Below are positions 44,100-54,224 of a DNA stretch of 64,000 nt, one piece after another. The stretch lies in NCBI GenBank assembly GCA_029858565.1, contig JAOUEV010000007.1, forward strand, positions 1 through 64,000, in the 5' to 3' direction. This DNA is from Nitrospirota bacterium. GTDB lineage: Bacteria > Nitrospirota > UBA9217. The notes under the pieces are model-generated. The model was not told where the DNA came from. It was given only the letters and a program-made list of their open reading frames with translations, and ran no database searches. Position numbers and translations under genes: made by a program. The stretch's first letter is position 1. Each line of letters opens with the position of its first letter.

Positions 44100-44681
44100 A
44101 TGTTACCTCTCTGGATCAAGATTTCCTATACGTTCTTCGCGGTGGTCACGGTCGCTGTCTATGCGGTCAAATACCCGCCGGCGAACTTCCTCTGGTTCTC
44201 GGACATAGCCCTGGTGCTGACCGTGCCCGCGCTCTGGCTCGAGAGCAGCCTTCTCGCCAGCACGCTGATCGTCGGCGTGCTGCTGCCCGAGGTGTTCTGG
44301 AACGCAGGATACTTCGGGCGCCTCCTGACCGGGAAGCGGCTCGCGGGGCTCACAGACTACATGTTCGATCCGGGAAAACCGCTTTACCTCCGGGCGCTGT
44401 CGCTGTTTCATGTGTTCCTGCCCCTTTTGCTGCTCTGGATGGTCCGGCGTCTCGGATATGCGCCGCAGGCATGGCTTGTGCAGACCCTCCTTGCCTGGAT
44501 CGTTCTTCCGCTGACCTATGGCTTGGCGGACCCGAAGCTGAACGTGAACTGGGTCCGCGGCTTTGGAAGTGCCGGGCGATTGAGGTTGCCTCCGCTCGTG
44601 CATCTGTGCCTGCTGATGATCGGCTTTCCCGCGCTGGTGTACCTACCCGCGCATTTCCTGCTCGCGGCGCTGTTCAATTGA
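44100..44681 (+). CDS. Conserved integral membrane protein
   Basis: A 193-residue protein; the start chosen is ATG 44100, the frame being open further upstream. Five or six transmembrane helices are visible, opening with WIKISYTFFAVVTVAVYAV and NFLWFSDIALVLTVPALWLE. A charged loop (RLAGLTDYMFDPGKPLYLRA) and ADPKLNVNWVRGFG separate the helices. I recall similar unnamed membrane proteins in several phyla. No function is known. It faces eptA divergently. Confidence 0.7.
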   Translation: MLPLWIKISYTFFAVVTVAVYAVKYPPANFLWFSDIALVLTVPALWLESSLLASTLIVGVLLPEVFWNAGYFGRLLTGKRLAGLTDYMFDPGKPLYLRALSLFHVFLPLLLLWMVRRLGYAPQAWLVQTLLAWIVLPLTYGLADPKLNVNWVRGFGSAGRLRLPPLVHLCLLMIGFPALVYLPAHFLLAALFN

Positions 44682-45005
44682 TCTCCCTGCGGCTCCGGCA
44701 AATATTGACATCCTCAGCTGCGAGTGGTATTAACTGTACTGGCAAATGCAGTTGGTCCGCTGTTTGAACCGTTGTATTGATCGTTGCGGAATCAGTTATT
44801 TGCCAGCTCATTCCTTCCGGGTGCTCATTTCCGGGTTTTGCACAGGACGAATTCGTCTGTTCTTCATCTTTTCCGCCGAGATCTGGAATCAGCGGAACGA
44901 GCTTGTCGCGGAATACGATCGGATCGTGGGCGCGGTTCCGGGCAAGGGCCGGTCAGCATAAACATCCCGGGCCGCGCAACCGCGGTCCCGTCCTCCTCCA
45001 TCCCT
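44682..45005. other. Intergenic stretch without a recognised gene
   Basis: One frame (44746-44961) is open, but it lacks a ribosome binding site and a protein-like pattern. I see no promoter or hairpin of note. Confidence 0.4.
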
Positions 45006-45554
45006 ATGGCCCTCAAATCAACCATCTTCAAGGCCGACCTGTCGATCTCCGACATGACGCGCAACTATTACCACGACCACAGCGTAACCATTGCCCGCCA
45101 TCCGTCGGAGAACGACGAACGCATGATGGTGCGACTCCTGGCGTTCGGCCTGCACGCCGATGAGGCGCTGATCTTCGGCAATAAGATCGGCAATGATGAT
45201 GAGCCGGATCTTTGGCAGCGCGACCTTACCGGAGCGATCGATCTCTGGATCGACGTGGGCCAGCCCGATGAGAAACTGGTGCGCAGGGCCTGCGGACGGT
45301 CCCGAATGGTCTGTATTTATCCTTACAGCGGACACAGTGCCGCGGTCTGGTGGGATCAGGCGAAACACAGTCTCGAAAAGATCAGGAACCTGCAGGTGGT
45401 CTCTGTGCCGGAGGAAGCGTCCCGGTCTCTCGCGAAACTTGCACAGCGCACCATGAAACTGCAGTTCACCATTCAGGACAACCAGATCTGGGTCTCCAAC
45501 GGGAACGAGACCGTGCATGTTGAGCTGCGGCCATTCCTGTTGCGCACGAGGTAG
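45006..45554 (+). CDS. yaeQ: YaeQ family protein
   Basis: A 182-residue cytoplasmic protein (E. coli YaeQ has 181). The start at ATG 45006 gives the family's usual N-terminus (MALKSTIFKADLSISDMTRN). The rest follows the family: HSVTIARHPSENDERMMVRL, LTGAIDLWIDVGQPDEKLVR and CIYPYSGHSAAVWW, a PD-(D/E)xK nuclease-like fold with the acidic residue and lysine (IDLWIDVGQPDEK) in place. The cellular role of YaeQ is not established. It is a single gene. Confidence 0.9.
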   Translation: MALKSTIFKADLSISDMTRNYYHDHSVTIARHPSENDERMMVRLLAFGLHADEALIFGNKIGNDDEPDLWQRDLTGAIDLWIDVGQPDEKLVRRACGRSRMVCIYPYSGHSAAVWWDQAKHSLEKIRNLQVVSVPEEASRSLAKLAQRTMKLQFTIQDNQIWVSNGNETVHVELRPFLLRTR

Positions 45555-45720
45555 GGGATGATAGGCGGCTTCCGCAGGCAATTCGGTCTGATACCCCGGT
45601 CAGCACGGATCTTCGCGGGTTCCCCGATTGACTTGATCGGGCAATGCTCCTATACTGGAGGCGGTCACAGGTTCCGGTGTAGAAAGCACAGTGCATTTCT
45701 TTCCTGGAGGACGACCGGCT

Positions 45721-46692
45721 GTGGAATTCCTGAACATGACCTTTTCCGTTTCCGGTGTCAGCACCAACGTGCTGCTCCCGCCGCTGATCTCCCTTGTCAT
45801 TTCCTACTTCACGTCCATGGGCGGCATCTCGGGCGCTTTTCTTCTTCTTCCGTTCCAGATGAGCATTCTGAATTATACGGCGCCGTCGGTCAGCGGGACG
45901 AACCACGTTTTCAACATCATTGCCATTCCGAGCGGCGTGTACCGGTATATTAAGGAACGCCGCATGGCCTGGCCTTTGACCTGGGTGGTCATTGCCGGTA
46001 CGCTGCCGGGAGTGTTCATCGGATATTATCTTCGTGTGCTCTATCTCCCTGATCCGAAGACATTCAAGCTGTTTGCTGGATGCGTACTGCTGTACATAGG
46101 GCTCAGGCTTATGAAGGACCTGCTCAGCGGAAACACGGCGCAGTCCTCGGGAGCGCAGGCGCTTGAGGAAAAATTCAAGACCCGTGTCGCGGAGCGCAGG
46201 AGAGCGCAGGGTTCAAAGATGGCCGCGGGCATTCCAACTGACGCGGTTGTGAGGACTATCAGCGTGTCGCTCAAAAAGGTGGAGTACGAATTCTGGGGCG
46301 AACGGTTCTCGTTCAACACCCTGGGCATGTTCGGCCTTGCATGTATCGTCGGCATCATCGGCGGAGCCTATGGCATCGGAGGCGGCGCCATCATCGCGCC
46401 CTTCTGCGTGGCCTTCTTCCAACTCCCTGTTTACACGATCGCCGGAGCGACCCTGATGGGCACCTTTATCACTTCGATCGCCGGCGCGCTGTTCTTCACC
46501 CTCTTGCCCCCGGCGCAGGGGGTCTCTCCACTGCCCGACTGGCCCCTGGGCATTCTTTTCGGCATCGGCGGATTCGCGGGCATGTACCTCGGAGCGAAGT
46601 CCCAGAAATACCTGCCTCAGAATCTCATCAAGATCATAGTCGGCAGCGCGATTCTGTTCCTGGCGATAAAATATATTGTTCAGTACTTCTAG
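45721..46692 (+). CDS. TSUP family (TauE/SafE) transporter
   Basis: A 323-residue membrane protein. The start chosen is GTG 45721 behind GGAGG; ATG 45736 is an alternative. About eight transmembrane helices are seen in two halves separated by a cytoplasmic loop of some 60 residues (about 130-195) rich in Lys/Arg. The TSUP signature appears in SYFTSMGGISGAFLLLPFQM and again in GGAYGIGGGAIIAPF. Members export or import sulfite, sulfolactate, taurine or other organosulfur anions; the substrate cannot be predicted. The methyltransferase gene follows 36 bases after the stop. Confidence 0.88.
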   Translation: MEFLNMTFSVSGVSTNVLLPPLISLVISYFTSMGGISGAFLLLPFQMSILNYTAPSVSGTNHVFNIIAIPSGVYRYIKERRMAWPLTWVVIAGTLPGVFIGYYLRVLYLPDPKTFKLFAGCVLLYIGLRLMKDLLSGNTAQSSGAQALEEKFKTRVAERRRAQGSKMAAGIPTDAVVRTISVSLKKVEYEFWGERFSFNTLGMFGLACIVGIIGGAYGIGGGAIIAPFCVAFFQLPVYTIAGATLMGTFITSIAGALFFTLLPPAQGVSPLPDWPLGILFGIGGFAGMYLGAKSQKYLPQNLIKIIVGSAILFLAIKYIVQYF

Positions 46693-46728
46693 GGACCAGG
46701 AGCAGCCGCACGGATCCCGGAGCATGTC

Positions 46729-47367
46729 ATGACCTGTCCCCTATGCAGCGCGAAGACGGTAGCTGATTACTGCCGCGACACTGTCCGGGAGTATCTTCGC
46801 TGTGACCGGTGCGGTCTGGTCTTTGTCCCTGGCCGGTTCCATCTTTCTCCGGAGGACGAAAAAAAAAGATATGACCTGCACCGGAACGCGCCGGATGATC
46901 CCGGGTATCGGGGATTTCTGAATCGCTTGTTCATTCCTGTGAACGAACGTCTGGCGCCGGCAAGTACGGGCCTCGATTTCGGCTCAGGTCCTGAACCGCT
47001 GCTCTCCCGGATGTTCGGGGAAGCGGGCCACACCATGCGGTCTTATGATCCTTTTTACGGTCCTTTTTCCATTCCCGGAGAACAGCGCTTCGATTTTATC
47101 ACAGCGAGCGAGGTGGTCGAGCATCTGCGTCAGCCGCGGAAGGAACTGGACCAGCTCTGGGCCCTTCTGCGGCCGGGAGGATTTCTCGGCATCATGACGC
47201 AGCCGCTTGTGGAGCAGAGCGCATTCCCTGCCTGGCATTACAAGAACGACCGCACCCATATTCTCTTCTTCTCGCCGCCGACCTTTCTCTGGCTGGCGGA
47301 GCATTGGGGCGCAGACCTGACATTCCCGGAGAAGGACCTTGTTATCTTCCGGAAGCGCAGAGCGTAA
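46729..47367 (+). CDS. Class I SAM-dependent methyltransferase with N-terminal zinc ribbon
   Basis: A 212-residue protein. The N-terminus has paired cysteines CPLC and CDRCG (about 3-28), a small zinc ribbon. Residues about 80-205 form the Rossmann methyltransferase: LDFGSGPEPLLSRMF binds SAM, FDFITASEVVEHLRQPRKEL is the post-II motif, and LRPGGFLGIMTQPL follows. Such proteins methylate small molecules or methoxylated lipids or sugars; no substrate can be named. It is closely packed between the transporter and truC, so the three may be co-transcribed. Confidence 0.85.
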   Translation: MTCPLCSAKTVADYCRDTVREYLRCDRCGLVFVPGRFHLSPEDEKKRYDLHRNAPDDPGYRGFLNRLFIPVNERLAPASTGLDFGSGPEPLLSRMFGEAGHTMRSYDPFYGPFSIPGEQRFDFITASEVVEHLRQPRKELDQLWALLRPGGFLGIMTQPLVEQSAFPAWHYKNDRTHILFFSPPTFLWLAEHWGADLTFPEKDLVIFRKRRA

Positions 47368-47383
47368 GGGTGTATAATCCGCC

Positions 47384-48136
47384 ATGCGCTCCCTCCCCAT
47401 CATTTATCTGGACGAACGCCTGGTCGCGGTGAACAAGCCCGCGGGTCTTCTTGTGCACAGGAGCGCTATCGACCGCAGCGAGACCGAGTATGCCATGCAG
47501 ATACTGCGTGACCAGCTTGGCCGCTGGGTCTATCCGCTGCACCGGCTGGACAAGGCAACCTCCGGAGCATTGCTCTTCGCACTGGACAGGGATTACGCCG
47601 GCATCATGACGGGGATCTTTTCCCGAGGGAGGGTCTCCAAAACCTATCTGGCCGTGGTGCGCGGGTTCACCGCCGAGCAGGGCAGTATTGACCATCCTCT
47701 GAAAGTACTGCAGGACAGAACGACCGATCATCTTGCTGCGCCGGACAAACCGGCACAGGAAGCGGTAACCGATTATGAACGCCTTGCAACTGTCGAATTT
47801 CCTTATCCCGTGGGGCGCTATGCCACGGCACGGTTCTCTCTCATCAAAGCACATCCCCGGACCGGCCGCATGCATCAATTGCGGCGTCATATGAAGCACA
47901 TCTTCCATCCGATCATCGGCGATACGACCTACGGGGACGGCAAACAGAACGAGTTCTTCCGCCGGGAACTCGGGTGCCGGCGCCTGCTGCTGCACAGCAG
48001 CGAGATCTCCTTCCCGCACCCCGCCACCGGACATCCGGTCCGCATTCTCGCGCACCCGGAACCTGATCTCAGGGCGTTCCTGCTGAGACTGAACTGGGAC
48101 AGAAACATCACCGACCTGCTGATGACTTCACCATGA
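47384..48136 (+). CDS. truC: tRNA pseudouridine synthase C
   Basis: A 250-residue protein. The family's catalytic loop HRLDKATSG is near 51-59 with the nucleophile Asp55. VNKPAGLLVHRSAIDRSE opens the fold; RTGRMHQLRRHMKHI and GDTTYGDGKQNEFF follow the RluA/TruC pattern. TruC makes pseudouridine at position 65 of some tRNAs. It starts 17 bases after the methyltransferase stop. RluA paralogues are the alternative, but the length and the short N-terminus favour TruC. Confidence 0.88.
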   Translation: MRSLPIIYLDERLVAVNKPAGLLVHRSAIDRSETEYAMQILRDQLGRWVYPLHRLDKATSGALLFALDRDYAGIMTGIFSRGRVSKTYLAVVRGFTAEQGSIDHPLKVLQDRTTDHLAAPDKPAQEAVTDYERLATVEFPYPVGRYATARFSLIKAHPRTGRMHQLRRHMKHIFHPIIGDTTYGDGKQNEFFRRELGCRRLLLHSSEISFPHPATGHPVRILAHPEPDLRAFLLRLNWDRNITDLLMTSP

Positions 48137-48283
48137 ACGGGAAAAAACAGGAGCCGACCACGGTCCTTTTCGACTTTCAACAGGATGAGTACCATCCTGC
48201 AGGAAGAGTTATATCATATCGAAACAAAGCAATTTGTGCCTAAGGTTGTACGGTTTTTTTTTGTGATGGAATTTGTTTCTTTG

Positions 48284-48312
48284 TTGACAGGACAACATGC
48301 GGTCATTATATT
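48284..48312 (+). promoter_or_regulatory. Consensus-like sigma-70 promoter for a leaderless gene
   Basis: TTGACA (48284-48289), a 17-base spacer and TATATT (48307-48312). The ATG at 48319 lies where transcription should begin, and no Shine-Dalgarno sequence is present. Confidence 0.6.
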
Positions 48313-48318
48313 GACGTA

Positions 48319-48609
48319 ATGCGTCTTGGAATCACAATATTGCTTCTCGCTCTCGTTGCTGCGTCAATTATGCCCGCGTTATCCACGCTTGCATATTCAG
48401 GTAATCACACAAGCGAGCATGTGTACTGCACACTGGATGTTTGCCATGGTGCAGTTCATGTCATCTCGTCGAGCGGCATGATGCCCTGTCTTCTTGAGGG
48501 AACCTGCTGTACGCTCCCGGTCCTGACCGCGGGGTCTGTTGATACCTCAACCGCTCAGTTTTCTGATTTCCTCCTCGTCTTTTCGAACGAACGTCCTCCC
48601 CAGTCCTGA
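48319..48609 (+). CDS. Small exported protein, probably leaderless
   Basis: A 96-residue protein. The N-terminus is a signal peptide (GITILLLALVAASIMPALS). The mature part carries four cysteines (YCTLDVCHG and PCLLEGTCCT region), which suggests disulfides or a bound metal, and no recognised domain. The ATG coincides with the predicted transcription start of the promoter at 48284. It precedes the giant cytochrome by about 350 bases in the same direction. I do not recognise it. Confidence 0.6.
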   Translation: MRLGITILLLALVAASIMPALSTLAYSGNHTSEHVYCTLDVCHGAVHVISSSGMMPCLLEGTCCTLPVLTAGSVDTSTAQFSDFLLVFSNERPPQS

Positions 48610-48960
48610 TCAATATTACATAACCTAACGGTGTACTGCCGGATGCGAGATCATAATTCTCGAAGGGATCAGCGCAGCCGGATTCTGCACGCGATGATCA
48701 CCACCCTGTTCGCGTCGGCGCATATCCTTACGCAGGACTGCTCATGCGTTTTCGTGAAGAAACCGCTCTAGCAGGCAGGGGTTATCCGTGCATATGCCGT
48801 ATTGGTTCTAAGGTATTAATCATGCGCGTGCTTTTGGCATAAAAAAAGACGGTATAACAACAAGTTCCAGTGAATGTTTATGTGCTACAATAAATTCAGG
48901 ACGGAACTTCGGCCGCTCGCCAAGCACGAGAGGTGTTTTCCCCTTTGCAAGGAGCAGGCC
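48610..48960. other. Leader region of the giant cytochrome gene
   Basis: No coding pattern is convincing. The frame of the cytochrome is open from 48874, but the ribosome binding site supports 48961. Confidence 0.4.
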
Positions 48961-51900
48961 ATGGAAGTAGCAAAACATCGTTACCTGAAGTTTGCAGCAA
49001 TCTTATGCATTTTGTCAGCTCTCTATTTCGGACCGGGCAGGGGGGCAATCCTCGCACTCGATTCACCGCACAGCCCGCAATCGAGCAGCCGGCCGATGAC
49101 ATGTTCATCGTGCCATATCTCTCCTTCCGGACCAACGCCTCTCTGGAAAACGCTGCCGACATCAACGGACAATACCTATAAGAACAACCTTTGCACAAGC
49201 TGCCACTCAGCGGGAAAACTGACCACCAGCAAGTACGAGGACATCAAGACGCATACCGCCGGCATCACCGGCAGTTCTTATTGGGGTGGCGCCTGGGCGG
49301 TGGAGTGCGTTACCTGTCATTCGCCGCACTTTCAAATGCAGTCCATAACCTACGGTTCCGATCCCGCGATCAAGCTTGCCAGTGGCACTATATCTGCTCT
49401 TGTATCGTCTCCCAACGCCACGATGTCGACTTTGACGGACAGCACGAAGAATTTCATTCCTGACGAGTATATCGGTCATCTCCTCATTCCGAATACAGCC
49501 TATCCGACCGGGATCTACCGCATCAAGTCAAACACCAGCGCCACCGTCACGGTGGAAGGCGCCATCAACCTGAGCCGTACAGGCGTAGGAAAATCCTATG
49601 CGATCCACTACGGGAAGATGATAAACAGCCAGGTGCGCACGCCCGCTAGCGGGAATCTGCCGGTCAGATTCTTTCACAACACAGGCGCGAACTCCTATGC
49701 AACGAGCACGTCACCGACCGGCATGACATCGATATGTCAGATCTGTCATACCCAGACGGCTTCGTTCAACAACAGCGGCGAGCTGGAGGGGCCGCGTCAT
49801 CCTGCGAACAAGGCGGGGACGAACTGCATGGTCTGTCATCCTCACTCGAAAGGATTCAAGGCAGATTGCGCTCTATGCCATGGAGAGCCGCCGGTGAGTG
49901 CGGACCAGTTGGCCGTACCTCCAACGGGTTCAGATAATCCCGGGAAGCACGAGGGGCATGTGTCGAATGCGGGCATTGCATGCGCGGCCTGCCACCGGGA
50001 CTATCAAATGCCCGATGACACGACCCACAGTATTGACATCGGATTCGACAATTTCGGTTCCGGCGGCGGACAGTACCGGGGCCAGTCTGCGGTTAATTAC
50101 CAGGGACGGAACGGTACGGACGTTAGCGTCCGGGACGATTCGCGGATCTGTACGAACATTACCTGCCACAGCACGGGCAACCTGTCCGTGACCGGCGGCC
50201 AGCTTCCGGCCGTCTACGGCGGGAACAAGTACGCATCGCCCCTCTGGATGACCACGGCTCCCGCCGCGGCATGCGGTTCCTGCCATGGACGGAGCACCTC
50301 GACCGGCATGCCGGACTACACGAACGGAGGCGCGGGTTCGACCACGGCAAACAGCCATCCCAGGCACGTGGTGAGCGGCAATATCGAATGCTCCTGGTGT
50401 CATGTCCGAACCGTACCCGCAGGCATGAGTCCGGTGGACTACAGCCAGGGTAAGCACGTGAATGGGAGCAGCCAGGATGTTTACTTCGCGGCGCCGAACG
50501 AGAGCGCCGCGTATGCCGGCGGAACAAAGACCTGCTCGGCGACCTACTGCCACGGAAGCGCCGCACCGCAATGGGGCGGCACCGCGCCCTGCGGGAGCTG
50601 TCATGCCGCCACGGCGGAGACCATTACGAGCGGGAGCCACCAGGTCCATCTTTCCACAACAGGCGGCCGCGGGCCCAATGGGGTGAGCGTCATCGTGACC
50701 TGCGACACCTGTCATGGCACGGGAGCCGTTTCAGGTGCGCACAGCGGTCACGTGGACGGCTCCGTGACCTTTACCGACGTCAATGCGATCGCCGCTACCA
50801 GTGCATGCAATTCCTGTCATAGTCCGGGAGGCGACTATGACGGCGTGAGTGATGCATCCATCGGCGCGAAAACGAACTGGGCCGGCGGGGTCTATTCCGG
50901 AGGCACATTGGCCGCGGGAAAGGAAAAATGGTGCGCTGGCTGCCACGACAAGTCCCCGTCGGTGATAAACACCGTAAACGCGCCTAACATCGCGGGCGAT
51001 GAGTCCGGCTCCTTCATCTACGGCACCGGTTGGGGATTCTATAAGACCGGCCACGGCCTTCCGAGTGCGGGCACCATGCCTGCAAGCGGCGGCGCAACGA
51101 ATGGTCCCGGCAGCAGCTGCACCGATTGCCATGATATATCCAAAGGGCATATCGACGGGGATGCGCGGACCTTTGCTTGCGCCTCCGGCACCGGCGGCGC
51201 CTGCACTACCGCTTACAAGACCGCATATCGTCTGAAGGACGTGGCCGGCGGTTCGCCGCTTGAGATGCCGCCGACAGGTACGAATGCGGAAAGTTTCCGT
51301 CTCTGTTTCAGCTGTCATACCAGCACCGAGGCCTGGCTGACGAACAACCGGGCAGGCACCAACTTCTACCAGGAAGGAACGTCTAGGAACGATCATTACT
51401 ATCACCTTACCGCTGTCGCAAAAACAGCCGAGATCGACTGGGACGGCGCATTCGAAGGGAAAATGTCCTGCATAACCTGCCACAATGTGCATGGCTCCAA
51501 AAATCCGGCCATGATCCGCGCGGATGAACTGACAGGGTTCCCGTCGCTCAGTGTCCGCTACGGCAATGCCGGCAGCACCCACACGGCCGGGCAGATCGAG
51601 CCGGTGCCGAACAATATCACGCTCGTGGAGAGCACCAAGCTGACTATGCTGGGAACCCTGGCAAACACCTATTGTCAGCACTGCCACGGGTCCGGAACCG
51701 CCATTATGACCGTTTCCCGCACTCCGACGGGCATTGAACCGCGTCCGCCTGTGCTTACCTGGGTCGGCTATCCGGGATTCGAGACCGACGGTGCAACGCC
51801 CGATAGCAGCGAGAGCAATAGCGCATTTACCTTCCGTGTCACCTATACGGATATCAATCAGGACGCGCCGACCAAGGTCCAGCTATGGATCGACCTGAAC

Positions 51901-54186
51901 AATGATGGTGATTACAGCGACGCAGGCGAGAAGATCGATATGCAGTCGGCCTTTGTTGTTCTCGACCCCTATGCCCCTTATTCGCGCGGCGTTGACTATG
52001 TCACCACGGTCGCGATCAGCAAGACCGCTCCTGCGGGGAACACCGTTAAATACCGGTTCTACGCGGAGTCGGGCGCAGATGTCGCGACCGGCGCGCCGAC
52101 CAGCGACAGCACTTTGACGCTCCTGAACAAAGCGCCGGTGCTCGCCTGGACGGGGGAGGCTAGCTTCACCGAAGACGGCGTCAATCCGGATTACGGACCG
52201 AAGGACGGGAGCTACGCGTTCCGGATCAGGTATGTCGATGATGACGGCGATTCCTGCCCGGCGAGCGGTTCGGCCGCTATTCAGGTCTGGCTCGATCTGA
52301 ACGGCGACCTGCAGTACGGCGCTGACGAGAAGTTCAACCTGAACGAGGCCGACCCGGGCGATACGAACTGCACGACCTCGGGCGGCGGCAAGCTCTATGC
52401 GCTGGGCGCCATCCTGCCGAACACGAGCGGCGGCAACAAGGTCGCTGCCTACCGGTTCTTCGCAACTGACGGCACGAGCGCGGCAGCCGGTCCTCCCGTA
52501 TCCGGCGGCACGGTCACGGTTGCGGCAACAACGAACAGGCCGCCCTCACTTGCCTGGGACGGCGGCGTCTGTCGGCCGCAGGGCGCCATGCCGCCGAAGA
52601 GCGCGACGAGCTCCTCGATCAACTTCAGCATTCGCTATTACGACGATGACAACCAGTGTCCGGCGAGCGGGACACCGGCGATCCAGGTCTGGGTGGACTT
52701 GGACAAATCCGGATCGTACTCAAGCGGTGAAAAGTTCAATCTTGCCGAGGAATCACCGGCGGACACCGATTGCACGACCGCAGGCGGCGGCAAGGTGTAC
52801 GGCGTGACCGTGGTTCCGACCATGGCTGCTGATGATATTCCCTACGAATTCCACGCGTCTGACGGCATCGACACCGCGCTCGGCGCTCCTGCGACCGTCG
52901 GCGCCACGGTGGATGTCATCGCGGCCACCTATGTTGTAAGACAGGACGGGACCGAGGATTACACGACGATCACTGCCGCCATTGCCGCGGTCGGGGCGAA
53001 CAACAGCAGGACCATCCTTGTGTACAACGGGACCTATGCGGAAAACCTGACCATCACGCAGGACCCACTGACCTTGGTGTCGGCTTGCGGCGCAAGCGAG
53101 ACGATTATCACGTCCGCGGTCGATCCGGTCGTGCATTTCAACCTGAGCGTCGGCAGCGTGTTCGATGGCTTTACGGTCACCGGCGGCGCCGGATCAGGCA
53201 TCAAGGCAACAGGGAACAACTTCAACGGCCTCACCAGCACGCCGTCGATCAAGAACAGCATCATTTTCGGCAACGGAGGCCGGGGCATTTACGGCTACCG
53301 TGCCACGGTCACGATAACAGGTTCGGAGATCTACGACAATCTCGGCGGAGGGGTGTCCCTCTACGCTGGATCGATCTCCGATTCAACGATAAGGAACAAC
53401 TCGGTGACCGGTAACGGCGGCGGGGTCTCGACCGACGCAAGCGACAAAGGAGCGTTCACGCTCACCAATGTCACGATCAAGGACAACAGCGCCAGCGGGT
53501 ACGGCGGCGGGATCTACTGTCAGAACTCGGACGGCGGTTACGCGCCTTCCTTCTCGAAGCTTATCGTGTCGCGCAACACGGGCAGCGTCGGCGGCGGCGG
53601 TTATTTCACTTCCTGCAACCCGACCTTTACAAACAGCCTGGTCGTCGACAACAACGCGGTGAACGGCGGCGGTATGGGCGCCGGGACCTCTGCCTCTACC
53701 TGGTTCCTGAACAGCACAGTCGTGAACAATAGCGCGTCCGCTGACGGCGGCGGATTCTACACCTCCGGTTTGAGCGACACGGTCAACTTCGCCAACAGCA
53801 TCCTCTGGGGGAACCGCGCGAACGGGTCCGGTCATCTCGGCCGTTTCGCCCAATCGAGCGGCAGCGTGGTCAGCGCCTATCTTTATGATTCGATTATCGA
53901 AAACAACGGTGATACCAATATCACCGATGATAATTACTTCAGCACAACGATCTATGTCGCCATTGTCGACGGTGGGGGAAATCATGACGCAGACCCGAAC
54001 TTCATCGACCGGATCAACGGAGACAAGACTATGCGGAATTACCGCGTCCAGTCGCCTTCGATCGCCATCGATCGTGCGGGAAATACCTCGGGCAAGGGCA
54101 TTCCGACCGACGACCTTGACGGGAACAGCCGTCCCGCGGGGAGCGAGGATATCGGCGCGTATGAATATGTTGGCGCCGCGCCTTAG
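48961..54186 (+). CDS. Giant secreted 19-haem cytochrome with Ig-like repeats and C-terminal beta-helix
   Basis: A 1741-residue protein starting at ATG 48961 behind AAGGAGCAGG. A signal peptide ends near residue 33. Residues about 45-910 hold 17 CxxCH motifs and two CxxxxCH motifs (CTNITCH, CSATYCH), the mixed pattern of the CxxxxCH/CxxCH family seen in metal-reducing Geobacter-like bacteria. Three Ig-like repeats (about 925-1320) have the core VQLWIDLNNDGDYS (two similar copies follow). From about 1325 a right-handed parallel beta-helix (YVVRQDGTEDYTTITAAIAA, many GNGG and NNS turns) ends in LDGNSRPAGSEDIGAYEY. It is probably cell-surface or extracellular and could move electrons out of the cell. 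The kinase and diguanylate cyclase genes follow directly. Confidence 0.88.
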   Translation: MEVAKHRYLKFAAILCILSALYFGPGRGAILALDSPHSPQSSSRPMTCSSCHISPSGPTPLWKTLPTSTDNTYKNNLCTSCHSAGKLTTSKYEDIKTHTAGITGSSYWGGAWAVECVTCHSPHFQMQSITYGSDPAIKLASGTISALVSSPNATMSTLTDSTKNFIPDEYIGHLLIPNTAYPTGIYRIKSNTSATVTVEGAINLSRTGVGKSYAIHYGKMINSQVRTPASGNLPVRFFHNTGANSYATSTSPTGMTSICQICHTQTASFNNSGELEGPRHPANKAGTNCMVCHPHSKGFKADCALCHGEPPVSADQLAVPPTGSDNPGKHEGHVSNAGIACAACHRDYQMPDDTTHSIDIGFDNFGSGGGQYRGQSAVNYQGRNGTDVSVRDDSRICTNITCHSTGNLSVTGGQLPAVYGGNKYASPLWMTTAPAAACGSCHGRSTSTGMPDYTNGGAGSTTANSHPRHVVSGNIECSWCHVRTVPAGMSPVDYSQGKHVNGSSQDVYFAAPNESAAYAGGTKTCSATYCHGSAAPQWGGTAPCGSCHAATAETITSGSHQVHLSTTGGRGPNGVSVIVTCDTCHGTGAVSGAHSGHVDGSVTFTDVNAIAATSACNSCHSPGGDYDGVSDASIGAKTNWAGGVYSGGTLAAGKEKWCAGCHDKSPSVINTVNAPNIAGDESGSFIYGTGWGFYKTGHGLPSAGTMPASGGATNGPGSSCTDCHDISKGHIDGDARTFACASGTGGACTTAYKTAYRLKDVAGGSPLEMPPTGTNAESFRLCFSCHTSTEAWLTNNRAGTNFYQEGTSRNDHYYHLTAVAKTAEIDWDGAFEGKMSCITCHNVHGSKNPAMIRADELTGFPSLSVRYGNAGSTHTAGQIEPVPNNITLVESTKLTMLGTLANTYCQHCHGSGTAIMTVSRTPTGIEPRPPVLTWVGYPGFETDGATPDSSESNSAFTFRVTYTDINQDAPTKVQLWIDLNNDGDYSDAGEKIDMQSAFVVLDPYAPYSRGVDYVTTVAISKTAPAGNTVKYRFYAESGADVATGAPTSDSTLTLLNKAPVLAWTGEASFTEDGVNPDYGPKDGSYAFRIRYVDDDGDSCPASGSAAIQVWLDLNGDLQYGADEKFNLNEADPGDTNCTTSGGGKLYALGAILPNTSGGNKVAAYRFFATDGTSAAAGPPVSGGTVTVAATTNRPPSLAWDGGVCRPQGAMPPKSATSSSINFSIRYYDDDNQCPASGTPAIQVWVDLDKSGSYSSGEKFNLAEESPADTDCTTAGGGKVYGVTVVPTMAADDIPYEFHASDGIDTALGAPATVGATVDVIAATYVVRQDGTEDYTTITAAIAAVGANNSRTILVYNGTYAENLTITQDPLTLVSACGASETIITSAVDPVVHFNLSVGSVFDGFTVTGGAGSGIKATGNNFNGLTSTPSIKNSIIFGNGGRGIYGYRATVTITGSEIYDNLGGGVSLYAGSISDSTIRNNSVTGNGGGVSTDASDKGAFTLTNVTIKDNSASGYGGGIYCQNSDGGYAPSFSKLIVSRNTGSVGGGGYFTSCNPTFTNSLVVDNNAVNGGGMGAGTSASTWFLNSTVVNNSASADGGGFYTSGLSDTVNFANSILWGNRANGSGHLGRFAQSSGSVVSAYLYDSIIENNGDTNITDDNYFSTTIYVAIVDGGGNHDADPNFIDRINGDKTMRNYRVQSPSIAIDRAGNTSGKGIPTDDLDGNSRPAGSEDIGAYEYVGAAP

Positions 54187-54224
54187 CAGCTCGGCTGAGC
54201 GTGACGAGCCGGAAGGAGGAAGAC

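Noticed and set aside
44746-44961. 71-codon open frame between the membrane protein and yaeQ
   Set aside because: No ribosome binding site and no protein-like pattern.
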